Origin: Tessaracoccus caeni
GTDB taxonomy: Bacteria; Actinomycetota; Actinomycetes; Propionibacteriales; Propionibacteriaceae
Assembly: GCF_029211185.1 (NCBI RefSeq)
Contig: NZ_JARGDO010000001.1
Span: 159,414-223,413, forward strand
Reading direction: 5' to 3'
DNA length: 64,000 nt
Positions within the stretch are counted from its first letter, which is position 1. Each line of letters starts with the position of its first letter. The position numbers and the translations under genes were made by a program. Below the pieces are notes generated by a model. The model searched no databases. It was not told the DNA's origin and saw only the letters and a program-made list of their open reading frames with translations. Positions 51,734 to 59,915 of the stretch are shown here, piece by piece.

Positions 51734-52905
51734 GCTTCCACAACGAAGCGGCCGCCCCTCATCCCGGCCTCGAATCGACCGCCGACGAGCGTCATGCGTT
51801 CCCGGAGGCCGACGAGTCCGACTCGTGATCCGGGGCCTCGCGGCGCTTGAGGCGCCAGCAGGTTGGCGACGCGCACCTGTACATCCTGGCCCGGAGTCGC
51901 GGCGAGGAGGACATCGACCCGCTGGCCGGGCGCGTGTTTGGACGCGTTAGTGAGCGACTCTTGCAGCACCCGATAGGCGTGCGCGGCCGTCGCGTCAGGA
52001 AGCACGACGCCGTCCGGCACCTGGAGATCGAGGCTGACAGGCATGCCTGCGGCGCGGACCGCGTCGACCAATCGCGTCAGATCCGCGAGGGTCGGCGCCG
52101 GGCGCGTCTCTGACCCGTCGGCGCGAAGGACGTGCAGCGTCGCCCTGAGCTCGTCGGCCGCCTCCTGCGCCGCCTGCCGGATCACGGCGGCCGCCTCACG
52201 CACCTTCTCGGGCTCCAGATCGTCGCGGTACTCCAGCGCGCCGGCATGCAGCGCGACCAAGGCCAGCCGGTGGGAGACCGAGTCGTGCATCTCGCGCGCG
52301 ATCTCCGTGCGCTCCTCCTGACGCGCCTGGAACTCTCGCGCCTCTTGGCTGCGTCGGGCGGCCTCGGCTTCCTGCCGCAGCGATCGCAGCAGAGCTCGAC
52401 GCCCGCCGCGATACAGCCCGTACATCACCAGCACCGCGCAGACCAGTCCCGACGCGATCAGCATCTCCCCCCACGGGACGGGCTCTCGGTCCAGGATCAG
52501 GCCGGCCACGGAGGCGATCATGAAGCTGCTCGCCCCCGCGGCGATCGACGCCGCCCGGCGCCGACCAGCAAGCGACACCACCGCGACCGCGGCCGACGGC
52601 AGCGCGGCTCCCGAGACCGTCGCACACAAGACGATCACCACGCCCCACACCAGCCCGCGCCGCTCGCGTCGAGGATCGACCCGCCAGTCGGGATCTCCGC
52701 TGTCGCGATACAAGACCTTGGGCAGCAGCACGATGGCGACGACGCCGAGCACCGGGTCCGCCAGCATCCACATGGTGTTCGCCGGCTCAGGGAGGCCGCG
52801 TTCCAACTGCAGGCCCCAGGAGACGAACAGCGCGATCAACGACGCCGCAACCACCGCGACGATCAACCACCACTGCGAGGTGGGCATGCGCGAGGTGCGA
52901 GACAT
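51712..52905 (-). CDS. Sensor histidine kinase (HisKA_3/NarX type)
   Basis: 397 residues from the ATG at 52905 (MSRTSRMPTSQWW); a longer frame exists upstream without homology and overlaps the divergent gene. The N-terminal 165 residues hold about five or six membrane segments and little outside the membrane. The dimerisation domain has phosphoacceptor His207 in REMHDSVSHRL, and the ATPase domain has VLQESLTNASKHAPG and GLVGLRERM. It phosphorylates the overlapping LuxR-type regulator. The signal may be sensed within the membrane. Confidence 0.9.
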   Translation of the reverse strand: MSRTSRMPTSQWWLIVAVVAASLIALFVSWGLQLERGLPEPANTMWMLADPVLGVVAIVLLPKVLYRDSGDPDWRVDPRRERRGLVWGVVIVLCATVSGAALPSAAVAVVSLAGRRRAASIAAGASSFMIASVAGLILDREPVPWGEMLIASGLVCAVLVMYGLYRGGRRALLRSLRQEAEAARRSQEAREFQARQEERTEIAREMHDSVSHRLALVALHAGALEYRDDLEPEKVREAAAVIRQAAQEAADELRATLHVLRADGSETRPAPTLADLTRLVDAVRAAGMPVSLDLQVPDGVVLPDATAAHAYRVLQESLTNASKHAPGQRVDVLLAATPGQDVQVRVANLLAPQAPRGPGSRVGLVGLRERMTLVGGRFEAGMRGGRFVVEAWVPWRT

Positions 52906-53038
52906 GCCCAGAACCCTAGACGCCCCGGAACACCAGGCGGTATCGGCCGAAAGGATGAACCGAATCATGCTCTCGGCCACGGCAAACCGGCCGGTCGCCC
53001 GATGGTGGCCGAAGCCCCGCCCGACCAGGATTCTTGCC

Positions 53039-53965
53039 ATGACATACACCGCTCAGTCCTCGTCCCTCCTGCTCCCTCCGTCGCCCGTCGATCCGACCGT
53101 GCCGGCCCCCGAGAACGTGCCGTTCCACCGCCGGGCTCTCATCAATCCTCGGCACCGCTGGTGGCGTCCGATCGTCACCATCCTCGTCAGCGTCGCCGTC
53201 TACGTCGTGCTGGTTCTGGTCGCCATCGTCGTGGCGATGCTCACCAGCCCGGAGCTGGATGCGCTCCTCAGCTCCGAGAACTTCGATATGAATCGTCCCG
53301 AGGTCGCGGCTGCGACGACGATCAGCCTGGCTTTGATGATCCCGTCGATCGCGATCGGGGTCCGGGTCGGTGAGCGACGACGCCTCGGCACGATGAGCTC
53401 CATCGCAGGGCGGCTGCGCGTCGGCCTCCTCGGACGCTACGGCGCCCTGGCATTGCTCTGCACCGGGCTGAGCCTCGCCCTGGCCCTGGTGACTGAACTC
53501 ATCGTCCATCCCGAGCTCACTCTGCAGCCCACATGGTCGGCCACGTCGCTTGGCATGCTGGCCTGTGCCCTGCTCCTGGTGCCGTTCCAGGCCGCGGCAG
53601 AGGAGTATGCGTTCCGGGCACTCCCGCAGCAGGTGCTGGGCTCCTGGCTGAAGAGCCCGTGGTGGGGCATCCTGCTGCCGATCCCGCTGTTCGTGCTCGG
53701 CCACGAGTACGAGCTTCAGGGTCAGCTCGCCGTGGGCTTTTTCGCCCTCGCCGCCGGCATCCTGACCTGGCGCACCGGCGGCCTCGAAGCCGCGATCGCG
53801 CTGCACATCGTCAACAACGCCCTGATCTTCGCCCTCGGCGCCATCGGCCTCGCCGACCTCAATGCCACCGGCGGCTCCTGGCTCGGCCTCCTCATCGACG
53901 CCGCCGGCGTCACGCTGTTCTGCGCCCTCGTCCTCCGGCACCACGCAAAGACCCAGCTGTCCTAG
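53039..53965 (+). CDS. CPBP family intramembrane metalloprotease
   Basis: 308 residues from the ATG at 53039, divergent from the kinase. After a proline-rich cytoplasmic start it has about eight hydrophobic segments. CPBP motifs: EEYAFRALPQ (Glu-Glu-x3-Arg), FVLGHEYE (the second motif His) and HIVNNALIF (third motif His and Asn). Such proteases are CAAX-processing or bacteriocin-immunity related. Being divergent from a two-component system suggests shared regulation, which is inference. Confidence 0.9.
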   Translation: MTYTAQSSSLLLPPSPVDPTVPAPENVPFHRRALINPRHRWWRPIVTILVSVAVYVVLVLVAIVVAMLTSPELDALLSSENFDMNRPEVAAATTISLALMIPSIAIGVRVGERRRLGTMSSIAGRLRVGLLGRYGALALLCTGLSLALALVTELIVHPELTLQPTWSATSLGMLACALLLVPFQAAAEEYAFRALPQQVLGSWLKSPWWGILLPIPLFVLGHEYELQGQLAVGFFALAAGILTWRTGGLEAAIALHIVNNALIFALGAIGLADLNATGGSWLGLLIDAAGVTLFCALVLRHHAKTQLS

Positions 53966-53978
53966 CGGTCCTCCCCGC

Positions 53979-54028
53979 TGACGAGTCCCTCAGGCGCACC
54001 CCATCACAGGTCCCTGAGGGATTCGTCA
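53979..54028. terminator. Hairpin between convergent CPBP and enoyl-CoA hydratase genes
   Basis: TGACGAGTCCCTCAGG (53979-53994) pairs with CCTGAGGGATTCGTCA (54013-54028), sixteen pairs with one G-T, loop of 18. No T-run; likely serves both strands. Confidence 0.6.
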
Positions 54029-54127
54029 GGCCCGGCGGACACCGCCATTGCAGAATCCGTCGGGCTACAGACCAACCAGCGGTGGCCGTCGGGGCAGACG
54101 AATCGTCTCGAAGGGCGGCCTCCTGGT

Positions 54128-54910
54128 CTACGAGAAGTCGGGCCGGCGTCGCTCCATGAACGCCCTCACTCCTTCGCCGAACTCTGCGGAGCTCCCACAC
54201 GCCACCTGGGTCTCGCGTTCGACGGCAAGGAAGGCCTCGTATCCGCCGTACTCCGCAGCCCAGATCTGCCGCTTCATCGCCGCGTACGCGCCTCGCGGGC
54301 CGGCCTTCAGCCGTTCGGCCAGCTCGCGCGTCGCCTCCTCCAACTGCTCCGCCGGCACCACCCGCGTGATCAGCCCGACGCCGGCCGCCTCGTCGGCCGA
54401 CAGCACTCGTCCGGTCATCAGCAGTTCCGCCGCCTTCACATGTCCGAGTCGACGGGCCACGACGTAGGCGACGCCCGTGTCGCCGGCCAGCCCCACTCCC
54501 CCGAACGCTGTCACGAAGAACGTGCCTTCCGCGGCGAGACAGAAGTCGGCATGCAGCGCCAGCCCCATCCCCGCGCCCGCCACGGAGCGGTGCACGGAGC
54601 TGATCACCGGCTGAGGCATGGTGCGAAGCATGACGCTGACCTCGGCGAGAACCTCGACCAGCTCCCCCAGCTCCCCTGAATCGCGATCCAGAGCATCCCC
54701 GAACGACGCCACATCTCCGCCTGCGCAGAATGCCCGGCCCTCGCCGTTCAACACGACGACCCGCACGTCGGGATCCGCCGCGAGCCGGCCGAACACCTCC
54801 CGCAGTTCACGAGCCATCTCAAGGCCGACCGCGTTCATCCGGTCGGGACTGTTCAGCGTGACTCGAGCAATCTGGTCGTCGACGTCCAGACGAATCTGCT
54901 GGTATTCCAT
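54128..54910 (-). CDS. Enoyl-CoA hydratase/isomerase family protein
   Basis: 260 residues. Crotonase fold: VTLNSPDRMNAVGLEMARE, the oxyanion segment GRAFCAGGDVASFGDAL, SVHRSVAGAGMGLALHADF, and FFVTAFGGVGLAGDTGVAYVV. In place of the two catalytic glutamates of true hydratases the corresponding segments read AGAGMGL and GLAGDTG, closer to the isomerase-like subgroup, so the reaction is uncertain. It is the last ordinary chromosomal gene before the island next to rnpB. Confidence 0.88.
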   Translation of the reverse strand: MEYQQIRLDVDDQIARVTLNSPDRMNAVGLEMARELREVFGRLAADPDVRVVVLNGEGRAFCAGGDVASFGDALDRDSGELGELVEVLAEVSVMLRTMPQPVISSVHRSVAGAGMGLALHADFCLAAEGTFFVTAFGGVGLAGDTGVAYVVARRLGHVKAAELLMTGRVLSADEAAGVGLITRVVPAEQLEEATRELAERLKAGPRGAYAAMKRQIWAAEYGGYEAFLAVERETQVACGSSAEFGEGVRAFMERRRPDFS

Positions 54911-54955
54911 GGGCCCATCCTAGGGAGGCCCGCTCCGCCGCGAACCAAAAGAATA

Positions 54956-54968
54956 ATGAGGGACGAGG
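54956..54968. repeat. Left copy of 13-bp direct repeat (candidate att site)
   Basis: ATGAGGGACGAGG, identical to 59543-59555, which is the 3' end of rnpB plus five bases. On the minus strand this copy is followed by TATTCTTTTGG, a T-rich sequence that looks like an original rnpB downstream terminator. Confidence 0.65.
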
Positions 54969-55089
54969 TGGGGGCAAGCGGGCAGAGCGCCTCCAGGTGT
55001 CCGGCATCTTCGTAAACGCCGTCCACGCGGCCACATGTGGCGTGCACACGTATTGCCAAGCGGGGAGAAGTGGAGGAAACTGGACTCAG

Positions 55090-55186
55090 TGATCCTCTTG
55101 CAGGGTCGCCAGGGATCAGGCCGGAACCGCCGACAGGTGTTCACTCGTGAGAGGAAAAGCCCCCTGGGGCCCCTGCAAGAGGATCA
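55090..55186. repeat. 16-bp inverted repeat at the left end of the island
   Basis: TGATCCTCTTGCAGGG (55090-55105) and its exact complement at 55171-55186, 65 bases apart. The right arm lies inside the 3' end of the DUF3800 gene. It may be a terminator-like fold, a recombination site or the mark of a small inversion. Confidence 0.6.
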
Positions 55187-55998
55187 GTTCTCTTCTCACA
55201 GAGGTGCGCCAGCTGGGCAACTGCTTCGCGCGGCCAACACTTGACGCCGTACCCGCCGATACGACCGCTCGCGCTGCGATAGATCTGATCGTGAACCATG
55301 TCGAACCACTTCCGGTCCCCATGCTGGAGCGCGACCCACAGCATCCCTGAGTACATATCGGCGGCCTGCAGCCCGGCTCTGGCAGAGGTGGGCTCGAACT
55401 TAAGAGGCCACTTCACCGCATCCCAGGGCGTACCACTAGACCCGTCGCGATGCGTCGCGCAGTGATTCAGATAGCGGGTCACTTCGCCGGGGTCGACCCC
55501 GCCCACAAGACCGAAGTAGACCTGCGCGATCCTCGGGCCGCCCGGCCACTTGTCGGCAGCGTGGGCGATCCGTTCCAGCAGGAGCCTGGACGCATAGTTG
55601 TAGCTCCCTTCCTGATTGTTCGCAAGGTAGGTTTCAGGCAGCAGCATCGACTTGTTGAGAATGACATGGATCACCTGCACCCCCGGCACTACAGAGAGCA
55701 TTTCGCACAAGGTCTCCCTCCGGTCTGCCCGCCGACCGCGTAGGTGCTTCACCCAGTGCAGCTGACCACGGATGTTCCAGATCGCCTTCGCACCCTCGAT
55801 CACCAGCCGGAGTTGATGCTCGTGTTCGGACTCCACCATGACAGCGGTCATCGTGAAGTAGTCGGATTGCCGGTTCTCTCCGCTGTTCCGATCACCCGAT
55901 TCGTCAACATACGCGACGATCCGAGGGCGGCGGAGCGCGGCCGCGGTGTTTTCCGCCGTGCCGCTGAGGACCGGCTCGTTCACCCGGACAATAGCCAC
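55141..55998 (-). CDS. DUF3800 domain protein (copy A)
   Basis: 285 residues from a GTG at 55998, with GAGGA upstream. DUF3800 landmarks: VAYVDESGD with Asp32/Glu33, ending with LQAADMYSG whose Asp214 completes the predicted acidic site; the fold is thought to be RNase H-like. The family is common in mobile and defence regions and its activity is not established. The extreme C-terminus overlaps a 16-bp inverted repeat. It lies 430 bases downstream of the other DUF3800 gene. Confidence 0.85.
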   Translation of the reverse strand: MAIVRVNEPVLSGTAENTAAALRRPRIVAYVDESGDRNSGENRQSDYFTMTAVMVESEHEHQLRLVIEGAKAIWNIRGQLHWVKHLRGRRADRRETLCEMLSVVPGVQVIHVILNKSMLLPETYLANNQEGSYNYASRLLLERIAHAADKWPGGPRIAQVYFGLVGGVDPGEVTRYLNHCATHRDGSSGTPWDAVKWPLKFEPTSARAGLQAADMYSGMLWVALQHGDRKWFDMVHDQIYRSASGRIGGYGVKCWPREAVAQLAHLCEKRTDPLAGAPGGFSSHE

Positions 55999-56061
55999 TC
56001 AGAAATCCTCGTTGTCATGCGCACAGGCCACATCGATCGTTCGCGCTCTTTCAATCACCAT
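55999..56061 (-). CDS. Possible 20-residue leader ORF coupled to DUF3800 copy A
   Basis: GAGGAG five bases before an ATG at 56061 opens a 20-codon frame (MVIERARTIDVACAHDNEDF) whose TGA is immediately followed by the GTG of the DUF3800 gene. The strong ribosome-binding site and contact with the next start suggest translational coupling. Too short to judge by homology. Confidence 0.35.
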   Translation of the reverse strand: MVIERARTIDVACAHDNEDF

Positions 56062-56427
56062 CGATTCTCCTCAACGCTCAGCAGCCCCTCAGGCAGGTGC
56101 GCCCAGCCCAGCAGCCAGGCTGATAGCTCGTAAGGCCTGCGCAATGGAGAGCACCCGTCGAGCCAGGGCCTCACCCAACGCAAGCTAAATCAAACAGACG
56201 TGCGAACAGGGGCATCTGCGCTTACTCCAGCGCGATAGGGCCCGGAAACCTTCGGCAAAAAAACATCGGGGCGGGATCCCCTCCAGGAGAACCCCGTCCC
56301 GACACGTCTGAGTGTGCACGAACCAGTACACGTATCCGGTACCGTAACCATCGTCACGGCCGGGCCGGTGGGTGCTGGCTTGTTAAAGCCAAGGCCACCA
56401 GACACCTCCAGTATTTCCCATGGCAGG
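56062..56427. other. Intergenic region between the two DUF3800 genes
   Basis: About 365 bases without a clear gene. It contains the minus-strand terminator at 56257-56301. A short frame on the minus strand ending in an alanine-rich ...LAAGLGAPA just before 56061 may be a remnant. The promoter of DUF3800 copy A should lie here. Confidence 0.5.
56257..56301 (-). terminator. Rho-independent terminator after DUF3800 copy B
   Basis: On the minus strand CGGGACGGG pairs with CCCGCCCCG around a 17-base loop (one A-C mismatch), followed by ATGTTTTTTT with seven consecutive T. This is the clearest T-run terminator in the window and separates the three-gene operon from DUF3800 copy A. Confidence 0.75.
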
Positions 56428-57213
56428 TCAAACTTCAAGCCCAGGCAGGGTTCTCGGCTGCCCTTTCATCGTCAAAATATTGACCTGACCCTTCTGCACG
56501 TCATCGAAGGAATCCAAGCCGAAGGCGCGGCGCAAGCGAGCGGCCACCTGAGCCTTCGGGGTACCCTTCAACCCCGGTTCCTGGGCCACACCCTGCCGAC
56601 GCTCGTAAGCGATCGACCCTGCCACGATGTCGGCCAACTGGAGAAGATCGGTTGACCTCGAGTCCATGTCATAGGAGGCAACCACAGAGCGAGCCATCAG
56701 GGTGCCATTCACGTTGTCATGGATCCGCTTCGCAACGCTCTCCCCTCGAGGAGTCTCGACGAGGTCGACAAACACGTTCAGCAGTTCGCCTCGGTTCAGG
56801 TTGCCGAGAACCAGCTGGCTGGACATGCGGGCCTGCACGAGCCACGTTGGATCGTCGCTTCCAAAGTGCCGGTTCGCGTCGTACACCGACCCGCCTATGC
56901 GAACATCCGACGCCGCCAACATCTCAACCAAGTCGAAGTAGAAGGGCAAACTTCCTTTGCTCACCTGCCCGAACTTCGCCTCCTTGAAATGCTGGTGCTT
57001 CTGGCGAACGTCACGCATGTCACGAGCCAAGGCCGGCACGGTACGCGACTTCACGAAACCAACGACGAAGAACCCTCCAGACGAGTTCTTCGAGCCCGAC
57101 TCATCGATGAAGATCGACGACACCCGCACACTGGGGGGCAAGTTGAAGGGCCGGCGCTTGGAGGTCCGACTTGCCGACCCTGCCTTCTTCCGTGGGCCTT
57201 GGGACGTACTCAC
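56428..57213 (-). CDS. DUF3800 domain protein (copy B)
   Basis: 261 residues from a GTG at 57213 that overlaps the stop of the GIY-YIG gene by four bases. A basic N-terminal tail (MSTSQGPRKKAGSASRTSKRR) precedes VSSIFIDESGSKN with Asp37/Glu38, and LLQLADIVAGSIAYERR near the end supplies Asp195. Sequence outside these motifs differs from copy A, so the two are not a recent duplication. Predicted RNase H-like fold; activity unknown. Confidence 0.85.
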   Translation of the reverse strand: MSTSQGPRKKAGSASRTSKRRPFNLPPSVRVSSIFIDESGSKNSSGGFFVVGFVKSRTVPALARDMRDVRQKHQHFKEAKFGQVSKGSLPFYFDLVEMLAASDVRIGGSVYDANRHFGSDDPTWLVQARMSSQLVLGNLNRGELLNVFVDLVETPRGESVAKRIHDNVNGTLMARSVVASYDMDSRSTDLLQLADIVAGSIAYERRQGVAQEPGLKGTPKAQVAARLRRAFGLDSFDDVQKGQVNILTMKGQPRTLPGLEV

Positions 57214-58718
57214 GCCGACTCCGTCCCTCCGGCGTTCTGGAACTCATCCCCAAGGCCGTCGCCGATGTCGGCGAGCATGCCGCGCTGCGGCATCTCGACA
57301 TCCACGAGCGGCACCCCAGCCTCCCGGGCCGCAACGCTGAGCCGGTACTGCTCTGCCTCGGGCTCCTCACGGAACTCCAGCAGGTTGCCCGCGACCTCCG
57401 TAAGAGCGTCCCGTACCTCAGCGGGAGTAGCGTAGAAGAACTCTCGTCGCAGGTTGATCTTATTCACACGTTGGGCGGCAAATCGCCGATGCAGCTCGGC
57501 TTCCACGGTGACGGCGTCCTCCGAGAAAAACAGCGCATGCACATCGAACCCGAACGGCACGGAGGCATCGCCGAGTTCCTTGACCCGGTCCATCGGCTCC
57601 AACCGTCGCGTCATACCAATCTTGACCATGTGGTCGCCGAACGCACCTATGTTCGAGATCACGTACACATAGCCGGCACGAATGTTCGCAACCCGTTCCT
57701 CGACATCGTTAATGCCCTTCTCGATCGCAACCAACTGCTCATGGAGCTTGGCGATCTCAGTCTCGTCTTGCGTCGTTTCCTGGATGACCTTGAGCACGTT
57801 CAGGTAGTGCTGCTTCTCCTTCTCAAGGCGCTGGCGCTCAACTTCCAGCTCGCGCTCCACCCTGGCCTGCTCGCGAAGCTCGGCTCGATGCTCCCGCTCC
57901 AACTCACGCTCGATGGCTTTCTGCTTGAGATGGTCGACTGCGAGCTTTAGTTCCCTGACCCGCAACTCGACGAAGGCCGGCGAGATGGCAATGTTCGAGG
58001 ACTGCCCCAACCGCTCGATCGCCTCGGCGGCTTTAAAGATCTTTGTCATTGATGCGTCCAGATTGTTGGCCGTTGCCCCGGCGATGATGTTCTCCACCTC
58101 GGCGTTGAATGCACGCAACGCAAGTCGGGCCGTGTCTTTCGCGAACTTGCGTTGGCCTGCCATCGTCGTCGGGATTGCGACCTCACCCTTTGAAGTGACC
58201 GCACTGAACCCCCGGATCTGCGCAGAGATCCGCTTGCGCAGTTCCTTCAACTCCACCTGCAACGCAATGCTGTCCTCGGCCGGATGGTCATAGTTGGCGA
58301 GTCCCGCTTCCTCCAGATGCGCACGAGCGCGTAGCAGGGAGATCTGGGCCTCGAACCGTGCCTGATCGGCGCGCAGCCGATTGAGGTTCTCGTAGTCGAA
58401 CTCGTTGGCCTGGATGAACGCGAGCCGTTGCTGAACCTGCTCCGTCTGCGCCTGTACGGCTGCGAGTTCCGCCTCGGCGTGCACCTTCGCCGCTGCGAGT
58501 TTCTGGGCTGCCGAGTGATCAGCCCACGCCTGACGGCCGCCATGGTCATCCAAGAACCTCATCACCGTCGCCCCGTCTGCCTTCAACGACGCGATCTGCG
58601 CATCGCGCTGCGTAATCAGCGCGTCACGCTGCACAAGCCATGCATTACGCTCAGCCAGCTGGCTCTCAAGGAACGCGATCCGCTCCAACTCCTGCTTGCT
58701 CGGACCAAACAGCCCCAT
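57210..58718 (-). CDS. Coiled-coil protein with C-terminal GIY-YIG (T5orf172) nuclease domain, DUF4041-like
   Basis: 502 residues. N-terminal coiled coil (about 5-135) is rich in Gln/Ala/Arg. A DUF4041-like middle contains AEDSIALQVELKELRKRISAQIRGFSA and MAGQRKFAKDTARLALRAFNAEVENII. A second long charged coil spans 250-345. The C-terminal T5orf172/GIY-YIG domain shows GYVYVIS (349-355), VKIGMTRR (365-372), Glu408 in VEAELHRRF and RREFFYA. Such proteins occur in phages and islands; nuclease activity on DNA or RNA is presumed. It heads the segment coupled to DUF3800 copy B. Confidence 0.85.
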   Translation of the reverse strand: MGLFGPSKQELERIAFLESQLAERNAWLVQRDALITQRDAQIASLKADGATVMRFLDDHGGRQAWADHSAAQKLAAAKVHAEAELAAVQAQTEQVQQRLAFIQANEFDYENLNRLRADQARFEAQISLLRARAHLEEAGLANYDHPAEDSIALQVELKELRKRISAQIRGFSAVTSKGEVAIPTTMAGQRKFAKDTARLALRAFNAEVENIIAGATANNLDASMTKIFKAAEAIERLGQSSNIAISPAFVELRVRELKLAVDHLKQKAIERELEREHRAELREQARVERELEVERQRLEKEKQHYLNVLKVIQETTQDETEIAKLHEQLVAIEKGINDVEERVANIRAGYVYVISNIGAFGDHMVKIGMTRRLEPMDRVKELGDASVPFGFDVHALFFSEDAVTVEAELHRRFAAQRVNKINLRREFFYATPAEVRDALTEVAGNLLEFREEPEAEQYRLSVAAREAGVPLVDVEMPQRGMLADIGDGLGDEFQNAGGTESA

Positions 58719-58816
58719 GTCAGTTCCTCTTCGGTTGTTGATTCTCGACGCCCCCGAACTTGCCGGTACTACGCCGCTTCCATCCCGCCATCGTCTTGGC
58801 TCTCCTCGCCATGCTG

Positions 58817-59305
58817 CTACTGCTCGGCCTCACGAGCCCACACGTGACCCTTAACGACCCGGCTGCGACGGGCCGCCAGAGCCGTCTGATCCTGGCGCGT
58901 CACCTCGAGAACCCCGTCGTCGAGGGGGTCGTCGGTCTTCTGAGTTTCAGGTTGCTGACCATCTTGTTGTCCTCCAATCACAGTCGTCTCAATGAGCTGC
59001 CCGAGAGCGGCTCGCTGATCGGCTGTGAGCTGGCGCGCCTCGTCCGGCGGGCTCAACGAATCCCCCGGGTCCGCGGGGAGGTCGAGCGCTTCGCGCATCT
59101 CCCTCACCGTGACCGGGAGCGCCGAGGCGATCGCCTCGAGCGTCTGCAGCTTTGCATCACGCCCACCGAACAAGCGCGTGACGGTTGCCTGCCTCAACTC
59201 GTACCCGTTGGCCTCGGCACCCCTTCCCAGCTCACGAGCCGACCAACCGTTCGGGTTGCGCTCGGTCAGGAGCTGGGAAAGTGCACTCACGACTACGACT
59301 CTCAT
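58817..59305 (-). CDS. XRE-like helix-turn-helix regulator of the island
   Basis: 162 residues from the ATG at 59305; a GTG five codons in is also possible. Residues 1-75 resemble an XRE-type DNA-binding domain (LTERNPNGWSARELGRG, then YELRQATVTRLFGGRDAKLQTLEAIASAL). The C-terminal 85 residues are acidic and low in structure. Two copies of TTGGCTACAGT lie upstream on the coding strand. It is first in the island's minus-strand gene order, 98 bases before the GIY-YIG gene. Confidence 0.78.
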   Translation of the reverse strand: MRVVVVSALSQLLTERNPNGWSARELGRGAEANGYELRQATVTRLFGGRDAKLQTLEAIASALPVTVREMREALDLPADPGDSLSPPDEARQLTADQRAALGQLIETTVIGGQQDGQQPETQKTDDPLDDGVLEVTRQDQTALAARRSRVVKGHVWAREAEQ

Positions 59306-59332
59306 TCGGCCAGTGGCTATCGGTCAAACGTA

Positions 59333-59409
59333 ACTGTAGCCAAGCTGGCCAGAAACTACGCGTGTGTAAGCGTGAAAAGCACCCAGACTCCACTTGTCAC
59401 TGTAGCCAA
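59333..59409 (-). promoter_or_regulatory. Repeated TTGGCTACAGT upstream of the island regulator
   Basis: On the minus strand TTGGCTACAGT occurs at 59343-59333 and 59409-59399, 66 bases apart (the plus strand shows ACTGTAGCCAA), and an inverted partial copy TGGCTA is at 59314-59319. TACAGT could be a -10 box, so these are either tandem promoters or operators for the XRE-like protein. Confidence 0.5.
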
Positions 59410-59542
59410 ACCTGGACACCTTGAAATGTGGCTTGCGCGGCGTTCACCGACGACGCCCTACAGTTCCTATTGATTGGTCCGGGTGGGTCAACCACGCCGC
59501 AACTACGGAAACCGCTTCTCACAATGGGCGATACCGAGCGGG

Positions 59543-59555
59543 ATGAGGGACGAGG
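59543..59555. repeat. Right copy of 13-bp direct repeat at the rnpB 3' end
   Basis: ATGAGGGACGAGG. Bases 59548-59555 are the last eight of rnpB, 59543-59547 lie just beyond. Identical to 54956-54968. Confidence 0.65.
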
Positions 59556-59907
59556 CACCCTATAAGCCGGATTTTGTAGTCGATGACCATCTATCTCGAC
59601 GGCGCGTTGCCGCGACGCTCTAGCAGCCTACCCGGGCGCCTCGCGCGAGCAGCGCTCAAGCGGCGTCCGCGGCCGGCATAGCCGGCCTTCTTGGCCTTGC
59701 TCCGAGTGGGGTTTACCTAGCCGCCCCGGTCGCCCGGGGCGCTGGTGGTCTCTTACACCACCGTTTCACCCTTACCTGTTGCCAGGCGGTCTGTTTTCTG
59801 TGGCACTGTCCCGCGGATCGCTCCGGGTGGGCGTTACCCACCACCCTGCTCTACGGAGTCCGGACTTTCCTCAGCATTACTGCCGCGATCATCCGGGTGC
59901 CTCGTCC
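59548..59907 (-). ncRNA. rnpB: RNase P RNA (bacterial type A)
   Basis: On the minus strand the ends form a perfect P1 helix, GGACGAGGCACCC with GGGTGCCTCGTCC. Conserved segments appear in order: GAGGAAAGTCCGGACTCC, ACAGAAAACAGACCGCC, GGTAAGGGTGAAACGGTGG, TAAACCCCACTCGGAGCAAG, and AAAATCCGGCTTATAGG. Length is about 360 bases. This ribozyme trims the 5' ends of tRNA precursors. Its 3' end coincides with one copy of the 13-bp repeat that bounds the neighbouring island. Confidence 0.97.
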
Positions 59908-59915
59908 AGTGACGA

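Larger units (their letters stand above)
54956..59555. mobile_element. Probable genomic island inserted at the 3' end of rnpB
   Basis: 4.6 kb between two copies of a 13-bp repeat, the right one ending rnpB exactly and leaving it intact, as in integrase-mediated insertion into RNA genes. Content: an HTH regulator, a GIY-YIG coiled-coil protein and two DUF3800 proteins, all on the minus strand. Two hand-counted 60-base lines inside (57721, 58021) are 53 and 55% GC, against 68% for a line in glnE (45301). No integrase or transposase gene is present, so the element would need mobilisation in trans or be decayed. Confidence 0.6.

Noticed and set aside
54956-59555. Prophage
   Set aside because: No integrase, portal, terminase, capsid or lysis gene; too small and only four accessory genes.
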